The position numbers and the translations under genes were made by a program. The notes under the pieces are model-generated. The model was not told the origin of the DNA. It ran no database searches and worked only from the letters and a program-made list of their open reading frames with translations. Shown here piece by piece: positions 55,501 to 64,000 of a stretch of DNA of 64,000 nt (position 1 is the first letter of the stretch; each line of letters begins with the position of its first letter). Location: positions 106,799,000 through 106,862,999 of the forward strand of contig OY744519.1 of NCBI GenBank assembly GCA_963556195.1. The letters are read 5' to 3'. The stretch comes from Sepiola atlantica (Eukaryota > Mollusca > Cephalopoda > Sepiida > Sepiolidae).

Positions 55501-57290
55501 ACCCCTAAAATGACTATCTGAGTACTTCATTGACTTCACCAATTCTAACACCCTGTATATCACAGAGATCCTTTGAGACAAAGCACGAAGCCACTTGATG
55601 TAAAGAGCTGAAAAATACTAGTTCAAAGTAAAAAAAACTAGCCAACTATAAGTGTTAGATGGATAAATTCAGATCTAGAAAACTGTAATTCTTCCTCCTT
55701 TGTCAGAAACGTCGCTCAAGAAATGTGAGGACTAAAGGACAAAATAAGAGAAGCGAGAGTTACGAGGCTTCCGAAAGTAAACCCAACGTCAACTTTTTAC
55801 TCTACAGAGTATCATATCTTCTTTTACATAACAACGGCCGTTGTTTGAATGCAACAGTTTGAGTAACACCGTAAAGGTCAGAAGTGACCTCAGACGGAAG
55901 TCGACAAAACCAATTGACTTCCGAATGGAAATTTTCTGTCTCTTGTCTGACAAGAATTCAAGGATAGAAAACGTGTCCAAGGCACCGTCCCCAATTATTG
56001 GTAGAGAGCAAATGTAACTCTGTGTAGCGGAACGATCTATCCGTCTATCTATCCGTCTATCTATCAGTCTATATTTCTCTGTCTCTCGTGCGCGCAAATA
56101 ACCTGCCTCTCTTGCTTTTTATTTGTGACTATTCTTATCTTTGTAATACAATTTTATTAAAAAACTAAACGTTGGCGTCTGAGTTATTTGTATCAACAGA
56201 CCAGTGAGAACCTGAGTATCTGCCGACCACACGGTGAAATTATAACACTTCTTCAATTGTACTGCGCACATTTAAATGGTAGTTTAATTGGTTTTCCTGT
56301 GAAGTTTGTGGCTTCATGTTCCGTGCTAGTACACATGAGATAAAGTGATAATAGCTGTTGTTTGCATAGTAACATTGGTTTTAACAAAGTCTTCATCAGA
56401 AGATAACACTAGGTCCAGGCATGATTTCAACACGAGAGTATCATTACTACTAGACTAGAGTACCTCAGCATTATTTCACGATACAACCAGACTTTGTATG
56501 ATTGTCATCACCCTGTGGGATTGTTGTATCCACGCTGATGCAGTTAGAGCCTAATCTTGTATATTTTCATGTATTTCCTTTTATCTGATGGAGTAAGACT
56601 GAGATTAGTAAAAAAATGCAGAAGTTGAGTTGGCAATGAAACATGAACATGCGAGCTCAATGACTAATACATTGGTTATCCAGCCAATTCTGGGACATTG
56701 TTCTCGTATATCTTCATATTTTCAAGCTCATGCTTTTGTGTCCAGTCGAAATTTTTCTTTAAAAGGTACTGTTAACTTAATGACGAAAACTTTTTTCAAC
56801 GTAATGAACTTAATAACAATATCAGAAAACTGGGCTATTCACATTATTTCATTTACAAATGCGAGTTAGTATTCTAAGTTAGATACAACGTGCCGGCCTC
56901 TGCAACCATTAAATGATGACAATCTGTTCCTAGTTTTACACAAAGGTTTTGAACTATTTCCTTCTTTAACAATTATAATTTATATATCGAGTTATCTTCA
57001 TCTATTGTTGTTCGTCTGTGAATAAGGATATTATGTGCAGCGGCTCATGGTGTGACCGTCCGTTGAAAACAATTTATAGCAAATCTATCTCTTCTAGTGG
57101 CAAAGTTTTCTAATGCAGAAACATTTTCCTACATACACATGTAGGAAAATGATTTTCTTTTTTTTAATTTTACACCCGCTTTCGAGCTGTAGAGATTATA
57201 ATTTTTTTCTGGCTTATTTTTATGAATGTTTTTATCGGCTCGTTTTATTGTCGAAAATGTCTTTGATTGTCGGATAATTATTTCAAACTT
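55501..57290. other. Unassigned region
   Basis: No gene recognised. At 56350-56400 the minus strand carries CTGATGAAGAC...GTTAAAAC, a hammerhead-like but mutated core. CATTTTCCTACAT (57123-57135) forms a 13-bp hairpin with ATGTAGGAAAATG. Confidence 0.35.
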
Positions 57291-57292
57291 TC

Positions 57293-57363
57293 TGTACCAA
57301 TTCTCTCCGAAAAATGCTTAATGACTGGAAAATATTAAGCATTCTTCGGGGGAAATTGGTACA
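57293..57363. repeat. 30-bp hairpin
   Basis: TGTACCAATT...AATGCTTAAT pairs with ATTAAGCATT...AATTGGTACA, with a few mismatches in the middle and an 11-base loop. Confidence 0.85.
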
Positions 57364-57409
57364 CAAAAAAACTAGATTGTCTCTTTTAAAGAGCTAACTA
57401 ACTGGAAAT

Positions 57410-58112
57410 GTTGAAAACTGTACTGTAAAATATATATGATACAACTGTAACATATGTTATGTTATTCCCTAATGCTAAGCCAGTGCATAAATTATTGGAA
57501 ATGCAGTTCACATTATCTGGCTGACAAGTGTAAAACCGGGGCTATTTTCATGTAGAAAATCCAAATCATACGATATTTTGAGTTCTTACATATCGACTCT
57601 CATTTCAAAGAAAAATGTTTTACATCTATAAAATTATGTCCAATAATGGTTTAAAAACTTAATCAGGGCTAAAGGGTATTATGTCAAGTACTGCTTACGT
57701 TAACAGGATTATCGTCACTTCGATATTACTGTCTTTCAAAGTCCCGTTAACCGGTACTAGTTATGATCGGTTTTGAGGCATTTGTTCTTATTGTGTGGCT
57801 TGCCTATTAATGAATAACACTTAGTTTTTGATCTTCTCGTAAAAATAAAGAAAATATTTACTTTAGCGTTCAAGGTTCATAAAAAGCTGCAATAATCAAT
57901 TTTGCGTTATTTTTTTTCACACAAGACGTAGATAAACGCGAATCAGCACGATCAAACGGCCGTTTCCCTGGTGTTATCTTCGGATCAAGTTTTCTCTTTT
58001 GGCGAAATATAGTCCTCAAGCATTTCCAAAAACTTCTTGCATCGACTTAGCATTGGCGGGAAACATAAAATAGTTTACAGTTGTATCATATATGTTTTAT
58101 AGTACAGTTTTA
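57410..58112. repeat. ~700-bp segment bounded by inverted repeats
   Basis: AAAACTGTACTGTAAAATAT and ATATGATACAACTGTAAC at 57413-57451 face GTTTACAGTTGTATCATATA and AGTACAGTTTTAAA at 58072-58113. Arms are ~40 bp with few mismatches. The interior includes a hammerhead-like relic at 57955-57983 (minus). Confidence 0.7.
57953..57990 (-). ncRNA. Hammerhead-like relic inside the inverted-repeat unit
   Basis: Minus strand: CCGAAGA (one change from CUGANGA), short connecting segment without a good helix II, GAAAC (57962-57966), palindromic helix III ACGGCCGT, then T (GTT triplet). Confidence 0.35.
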
Positions 58113-58467
58113 AAGGTCAAACAAATGTCTGTTAATTAGGTAAAGATGAAAGATAAAGATTGACATAGGATTATCATAGTAGCCTCAAATGTCAAAGCAG
58201 CCCCCGGTTGACGCTAAGGTGTAAAGTTACCTGCGTAACATAACCAGTGAGAATCTTTAAAAGAAACAATCTACTTTTTTTTCTAATCTACTTTTTTTTC
58301 TTAAGTGGAACAGTGTCAAAAAGATGTTAAATTCAAATTTGTCTGCTGCATTCTCATTGAACTTAGCACATTTTAGCCTGGGGACTGACACGAACGTTTA
58401 GTTATTAAATTTAAATGGTTCGGCGCTCCAGCAAAATCACTCAAAATTGATTCGTTTTCCATGCTGT
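58113..58467. other. Unassigned spacer
   Basis: Nothing recognised. Confidence 0.4.
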
Positions 58468-58831
58468 CTAGTTGAGCGTAGACCTCAGAGTGATAAACTG
58501 CCTCCCGGTATTCATTAAATAACCGCAAGTTTCAAAGTTCAAGTCCGTTTTGCCACACGCTTCATTCAATTTTGAATTTGTTTTTCTTTTTAATTTCTGC
58601 CAGATAGTCGATAATATGTTTTTCATCTCTTTGGAAGAGACATTTCCACAGCATGTACTAGCTTGCATAATATTCAGCGCAAAGAGTATTGTTCTTTTTA
58701 TGTGATCACTTGAATCCAGGAAAGCCTTTAAACATTTTAATTTCCCCACGTGGATAATATCTTTCCAATTGGCCTCGACAGACAAAAAGAATACAAAATG
58801 ATTTTTCAACACGCATGTAATTTTCTCTATT
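58468..58831 (-). CDS. Possible terminal exon of an unknown host gene
   Basis: A minus-strand frame of about 120 codons is open from 58831 to the stop at 58468. Just upstream is a pyrimidine-rich TTGCTTGCACTGATGTCTTTAG, a fair splice acceptor (AG at 58832-58833), with the frame continuing in phase from there without an ATG. The peptide is mixed-charge and likely helical (LKCLKAFLDSSDHIKRTILF, SSKEMKNILSTIWQKLK), unlike the element proteins around it. I do not recognise the family and see no canonical AATAAA close downstream. It could also be a relic of an unknown element. Confidence 0.35.
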
Positions 58832-59017
58832 CTAAAGACATCAGTGCAAGCAAGATGTGTATATTTCTTTTTTGTTCAAAAGTCAAAGATCAGAAATAAA
58901 ACCATTATTATTTTTCTTTCCAACTCACGTGTTATTTCTACCAACAGTTTCTTGGAGGGGATAAATTCCATAATAGACGGTTTCGGATAGATTTTTCTTC
59001 TTTCTTTAATTCTCTAA

Positions 59018-59021
<4 letters not shown>
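58832..59021. other. Unassigned spacer
   Basis: Nothing recognised. Confidence 0.4.

Positions 59022-59097
<76 letters not shown>
59022..59097. repeat. (TA)n microsatellite
   Basis: About 38 TA units. Right of it, GAAACAGC...CCTGTC (59117-59134) looks like the 3' half of a hammerhead, without the CUGANGA half. Confidence 0.95.
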
Positions 59098-59099
<2 letters not shown>

Positions 59100-59234
59100 A
59101 AATGGTTGCCTGGGGGAAACAGCTAAGCCTGTCGAAAGTGACTTTGTGAATGTGTTAAAATCCTTAGTTATTTACATTTCCTATACTGATTATTGCATAA
59201 AGCATGAAATACTAGTGTTCTTAGGTAAAAAATA

Positions 59235-59235
<1 letters not shown>

Positions 59236-59326
<91 letters not shown>

Positions 59327-59334
59327 TTATTTAT
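59236..59334. repeat. (TA)n-(TTTA)n microsatellite
   Basis: About 42 TA units ending in TTTA repeats. Confidence 0.96.
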
Positions 59335-60179
59335 TTTGGTACAGAAAAATTAGTACAACATTCGTACTCTCTCTAGCTTCTGTTGTCATCTGTTTCGGAA
59401 GTCACGTGTCACTCTCGTTTGAACGCGTTATTTGCTTAGAATGTTATGTATGTTTGTTTACATTTAGTGTAAGGAAGGTTTAGTAAGGTTTGTAAAACAG
59501 GGGAAGGGTGAAAAGTAGCAGTTGAGATTCAAACCGGAGAAGATTTAAAGAGATATAAAAAAAAAATTAAAAAATAAATAAAATATTTCTATATAAATCC
59601 CGTGAGCCAATATTTATGAGTATCGTGTATTTGGCCGTTACTGTTTTGGGGTTTAATGATGTGTCTTCTAAAGGAATTAGGGAGAGAAAACGGGTTTAAG
59701 GATTATACTTATGAAGAGATAAAAAAAAGTTCAAAGGAACAACATTAATTAAGTTCAAGTTTAAATCCTAGATTAAAGCACGTTAAATCAATCCCAAAAG
59801 GAATTTAAATAAAGATCTCAGCCGGGTGATCTAAAAACAGTAACTCTGCAGGGGCTTTGAATGATTTGTATTCGAGATTTAACATTATTAAGTAAAGTAT
59901 ACTGAATGCTTATGCGGGTGATAACATTGGGATGCTGATTTCAACTGGTTTAGAGATAAGAGTAAGGATTTGGGTCGGCAAGATTAGATATGGAAGATTA
60001 GCATTATGACCGAGAAATGGTAGGGGACTTATGGGAGTAATAATAATGTGAAAGGGGGGTGCTACTCTCTTAATGACTGGAGACATATTTTTGGGAATGT
60101 TATAATTATTATTGCTCTTGAAAAGTAGTGTGGATATAGGCTGATTAAGGTATTTGTTCGTATTTTTTAATTTTATTTA
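59335..60179. other. Unassigned; probable 3' region of the Penelope relic
   Basis: No motif recognised; it lies downstream of the endonuclease on the minus strand. Confidence 0.35.
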
Positions 60180-60965
60180 TATGTATGAGGGGTGATAGTT
60201 GGGAAACTTTTCCAGACTGGAAGTTAGTATTTAATGGGACAATTATGGGGTTATGTATTTGTAAGAGGGGAGTGTATCTAGGCCTTTATGTGTATCGGCA
60301 AGTCCAGTTTATGAGTAGTGTTTGTCTCCTGTGGATGCATCATTTAAAGATTTCATCTCGGGTATTCAAACAGACTGTATTTGGGTCAATGATGGCCCTT
60401 AATATAAAATATTTTTAAGCGTCACACAGACGACATATATTTATGGCTGGAGAGAAGTATGGTCTTCTCTCAATTACTTTCCATTTTATGGTGAAGGGTG
60501 TCTTTTCATCTTTAAGTTGCCATATCTGGGTCGCGAGTGCTGTATTTGCTTTGTTTTTGTATCTGAAGGTTATTACATGTGCCTATAATCTTTGTTTGAA
60601 GCTACCCTGCATCATGCCAATGTATTTTTCTGCTCTACCTTGAGTCTGGTTTGTGACGGTGGCTTCATATACGAGGGAATCGATTTTGCAATTCCCTTCT
60701 AGGGGGCAGTTGTTTTTGTCCTGGCATGACCAGCCTGCGTTTGCAATTGCTTCGGGGTCCTCAGAGATGATTTTTCTTATGGATGGGGCAGTGGAATAGC
60801 TAACCTTAATATAGAATTTCTGTTAAAAATGTTGTGCAGGTTGTGCTTGGGGGAAGTGTTTGTCGAGTAAGTTGAGGAAAAGGTGGCCTACCTTTGTCTT
60901 GGTATTGGTGAATAGGGTGGGGAAAACCAGACACCGACCTCCTTCTATTGCGGCCCCCCGTGGTT
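60180..60965 (-). pseudogene. Second Neptune-like Penelope relic (RT end plus GIY-YIG)
   Basis: Minus-strand translation gives TKTKVGHLFLNLLDKHFPQ and KVSYSTAPSIRKII (end of RT), NNCPLEGNCKIDSLVYEATV, KYIGMMQGSFKQRL, ALATQIWQLKDEKTPFTIKW and NTRDEIFK-CIHRRQTLL, the same block order as at 54.35-55.0 kb. Two or three stops and a frameshift break it (one inside the YIG helix before AHVITFRYKN). It is more decayed than the 54-kb copy but keeps the NNCPLEGNC start better. Confidence 0.82.
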
Positions 60966-60978
60966 TGTCTCGGGTGGG

Positions 60979-61050
<72 letters not shown>
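60979..61050. repeat. (TA)n microsatellite
   Basis: About 36 TA units at the upstream edge of the Penelope relic. Confidence 0.96.
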
Positions 61051-61053
<3 letters not shown>

Positions 61054-61290
61054 AGAGTTTATAACTAAAAGAAAACTTTTAGAGAATTTGACCTATCGTG
61101 AGGTGAGGAAAGCTCAATATACTAGATAGAGCAATAATATGATGAGTCAATGAAAAATAATTAGACCTGCAAATGCCAGCAAATCAATATCTTCACTTGT
61201 TCAAAACAAGGAGCATTTAGTAAATAAAAAGAGTTATCCTTCTTATTGTGATGGTGTGTAGTGCTATATAACGAGTGGTAGTATTTATTT
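61051..61290. other. Unassigned spacer
   Basis: Nothing recognised. Confidence 0.4.
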
Positions 61291-61328
61291 TATTCTGAGG
61301 ATGAGGGATACCCTCGAAAATTAAAAAA
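61288..61328 (+). ncRNA. Hammerhead-like motif H5
   Basis: CTGAGGA (61295-61301) fits CUGANGA. One extra T, then a perfect 5-bp helix II (GAGGG-ATA-CCCTC, 61303-61315), then GAAA (61316-61319) and AATT as a loopless helix III with TTA. The extra T matches the Penelope-associated motif at 26.7 kb. Confidence 0.5.
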
Positions 61329-61519
61329 AATAATAATAATGAAAAGGACACACTCCAACCCAACACCACGGTCACGATACACTGGTAAATAAAAAAAAAA
61401 TTTTGAAAATTATTGACTTTTCAATATTGTCACTTTGTTTTGTTTTTACGATTCCACGTGTCGTATGTGTCACTTTAACAACGCATTGTTATCGCCTTCA
61501 AAAAAAAAATAATATTATT

Positions 61520-61520
<1 letters not shown>

Positions 61521-61588
<68 letters not shown>
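61521..61588. repeat. (TA)n microsatellite
   Basis: About 33 TA units. Confidence 0.96.
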
Positions 61589-61591
<3 letters not shown>

Positions 61592-62640
61592 AATTATGTG
61601 TTCAAAAACTATAAATTATATATTCCAGAGATTACCATGTTTTCATTGACACGGGTTGAGCTTTATTGTTTAGAAAAGGCTCTTAAAACCCATTTCAAAT
61701 TCTTGGCGTCTCACAGAATACAGATAGTTCGAAAAAATGGAGGGCAGATGTTCACCACTTTAATCGTCCGGTGAATTATTTCATATGTCCCTGCTGCCTA
61801 TATGCATATATAGGCTTCAATTGTAACTTATTATTCAAATATAACTTGATTGTTGATTACGGAGGTTGCATGTTTATCAGTTTCTATGGCGTATTTGTAT
61901 TGAGGGTGATGGTGTGTAGTGCTATTAATTTACAGCTGGATGCATTCATTTTATTAAAAGATTTATTTGATATATTTTAAGTGAGATGCTTATGTTAAAG
62001 TATACAAGTGTTATTGTCTTGAAGTTTATTAGTTAAGAAAGGGCGTGTTATATAATAGGAGAAAGGGGTTATCCTTTACAGTGAAAATGATGGCCGAAAT
62101 CGAGCGGATGAGCCATTATAAGCTTGCTATCTTCATAATATATGTAGTGGTACCTGTATACGGCCATGTGGGAGCATTGTATTTTAATTAATTCTGTTAA
62201 TTTTTACCTAATTACGTTTATGTGTCTATCATAGTTTATGTGTACATCGGTTAGATTTATGTTTTAGTCGTATACACCTTTCTGTTTTGTTTAAGGGTAC
62301 TCGATAATTATATTTCTAGGCATTTAACTAGTAAAGTTTTTTAATATATATCAAAAATATATCTTAAAACCTAAAAGTATTAGAATATGGTAAGGTACAT
62401 ATTAATGTATGTTATTTGTGTTTGGTAGATAGAGATGTGAATGTAAGTTATATGTGGGTTGGTAGGAAATATGTTGAGGTGATATGTATAATATATCTGG
62501 GGGACGGGAAGGGGTTGTTTTCTTGCATATAAAAATTAATGTTGATAACAAGGATGCTATAATTTGAGTAGAAAGATCCTGGGGTGGTGGATAGGTCTTG
62601 CATTTTTCATATGATGGGGTGTTTTACACCTATATACGGA
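61589..62640. other. Unassigned region
   Basis: Short frames only; nothing recognised. Confidence 0.35.
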
Positions 62641-63000
62641 TAGGAGCTAGGAATTCCAGTGGGGTATGTGTTTTCGTTATTAGACCATGTGGCTAGTAGA
62701 ATTTTTCTTCTGTGTGGGCACAGTTTTAAGACCTCAGTTTTGACTATCATACAGTTTATGGAAGTGTTATTCATCGCCTGTGGGATCCTGGATTTTCTGT
62801 GCTACATAGTAGGAAATTCCTATATTTTTTAGTTTATCGATTATCCTCCATTTAATTTCGTAGGGTGTACTAGACTCTTTGAGCTTACATATTATGACTG
62901 CTAGAGGGGTTGTACCACCCTTTCCCGGATATTTGACAGTGGTATTTTTAAAGTCCCTTGTGTTGTAACACTTTCGAATATTCTTAATAATATTGGATAT
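62641..63000 (-). pseudogene. GIY-YIG endonuclease relic of a third Penelope-like lineage
   Basis: On the minus strand TTPLAVIICKLKESSTPYEI, KWRIIDKLKNIG and, after a frameshift, VKTEVLKLCPHRRKILLATW follow the order helix-LK..PYEIKW-CxHRxKxLL of the C-terminal half of GIY-YIG domains. YNTRDFKNTT lies just upstream. The GIY and YIG strands themselves are not seen. The sequence differs from the Neptune-like copies. Confidence 0.6.
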
Positions 63001-63620
63001 GGTGACAAAACATCACTTGCCATACATTACCGGCTCCTGATAACAAATAATAAAGCACTAATACTCAAGTTGAGCATTATAACAAAATAAGAGTACATGT
63101 AGATCCCTAAAGACACATTGTTATCTCTGTCTTAATGAGAAACTTTATATATATTTAGTGAGAGGGGAAACTTCTTAATAAAAAAACCGGAAACATCGAT
63201 TAACTGTAAGCATATCAAATCGCATACTTGTAGTAAATTGCACATATCACACATACTCTATTAGACCCCATTAAAGTTAAATAAAAATAATATTATTATT
63301 AACGGCAATAAACCTCAATTTTACTGATCTAGAATTTTAATCTTACTTACTAACATAGATGCTGTCCCTAACTATATCCTATCTTTCTGTATATTATACA
63401 TTCTCTTAATTTTGGTGAACTGTTCTAGGCTTGTGTTTGTGCATTGGTATGTTTCTGCATGTATGTATATATTTTTGCAAACTCACCTAAATGACGAATT
63501 TTATTTTGTTTTAAATCTATCTTGTATAGCCGGTTACCTGCCGGTAGGCCTGACGGGTGTGGTCTCTGTAGCCCTTCTATATTCCCCACCCAGTCTATGT
63601 CTTAGTTTATGTAATACACC
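63001..63620. other. Unassigned spacer
   Basis: Nothing recognised on either strand. Confidence 0.35.
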
Positions 63621-63624
63621 ATAT

Positions 63625-64000
63625 GAAACTCTGTGATTATATATCTATGTGTCTTACTATTATATTGGAATTGCGATGGCCTAGTAATTACTTATGTATT
63701 TATATTGTGTGTGAGTTTGAGATTGATTGCATAGTAGTGTATGAGAAGTTTACTAGCACTGTAGAAGGAGCTGACCTTCTTTGCAGCAGCCTTGTCGATG
63801 TCTTTAATATATGTATTCCAATTCATGTTACCTCTGAATGATAGGCCGAGGAGTTTGAATGTTGGACTCTCAGGTCGGGTGTTATTTGCCATGGAACTCA
63901 GTGGTTGAAGAGGTTTCGTTTAGTTATTGTAGGAAAGCAGCTTTATATTTGCGGAATTAAAAGTTACCATCTATTTATGACCAAAATCCACTACAGCCTG
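63625..64000 (-). pseudogene. C-terminal part of a non-LTR retrotransposon ORF2, running off the window
   Basis: The minus frame contains KLLSYNN, SMANNTRPESPTFKLLG, LSFRGNMNWNTYIKDID and KAAAKKVSSFYSASKLL, the conserved stretch after the RT domain of CR1/Jockey/I-type LINEs (FxxLGLxFxxxMxWxxYI, then AKAAAKKV). A stop lies inside the upstream part and the alignable region ends near 63700. The element continues beyond the right edge. Confidence 0.75.

Noticed and set aside
55285..55521. Plus-strand 78-codon ORF
   Set aside because: Antisense shadow of the Penelope-like RT block.
59110..59140. GAAACAG...CTGTC as hammerhead
   Set aside because: The helix III and GTC site are good but no CUGANGA core is present upstream.
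60185..60643. Two plus-strand ORFs of 66-77 codons
   Set aside because: Antisense to the Penelope GIY-YIG relic, which has recognisable motifs on the minus strand.

Overview
The window is a gene-poor, repeat-dominated piece of an animal genome. The style fits a mollusc, probably an octopod cephalopod: very long (TA)n and (GA)n tracts, tRNA-derived SINEs, Penelope-like elements, an R4/Dong-type LINE and a gypsy-like LTR element. The organism is an inference from repeat content; no host gene is recognised with confidence. Nearly all protein-coding signal comes from mobile elements, and only one open frame (58468-58831, minus) looks like a possible host exon.

Layout. 1-832: unassigned. 833-5044: a complete LTR retrotransposon with 320-bp LTRs (about 5 differences), a 5-bp target duplication (GAGGT), gag with two zinc knuckles, a -1 frameshift heptamer, then protease, RT, RNase H and integrase broken by stops and frameshifts. 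5210-5660: an AGT microsatellite and a 5S-rRNA-derived sequence. 6306-6770: a minisatellite. 7030-11475: LINE 3' ends, copies of an unnamed ~600-bp interspersed repeat, TA arrays and foldbacks. 13083-13510: tRNA-like sequence and a SINE with two tandem hammerhead-ribozyme motifs. 14286-24295: a ~10-kb unit with TG...CA ends and a short direct duplication; it is filled by ~27 copies of a 315-bp satellite with a 7-unit higher-order repeat, then a 45-bp minisatellite.

24300-36640: TA-rich DNA with two diverged single-copy relatives of the satellite, a Penelope-like GIY-YIG fragment, a 167-bp tandem array, a second SINE with a hammerhead motif and a 0.9-kb palindrome carrying hammerhead motifs on both arms. 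36640-42750: mostly unassigned, with repeat copies and a SINE. 43030-46630: an R4/Dong-like LINE with reverse transcriptase and restriction-like endonuclease, ending in an ATG/ATA array. 46633-53810: more LINE relics and 3' ends. 53850-64000: three Penelope-like relics (two Neptune-like), nested inverted repeats, a candidate exon and the C-terminal part of a further LINE.

Two observations stand out. First, hammerhead ribozyme motifs recur in SINE-like, Penelope-like and foldback sequences, at least two of them with an intact core. Second, the 315-bp satellite appears to be a tandem amplification of a dispersed element whose hairpins are kept by paired base changes, inside a transposon-like unit. 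All calls are by eye; no database search or folding program was run.
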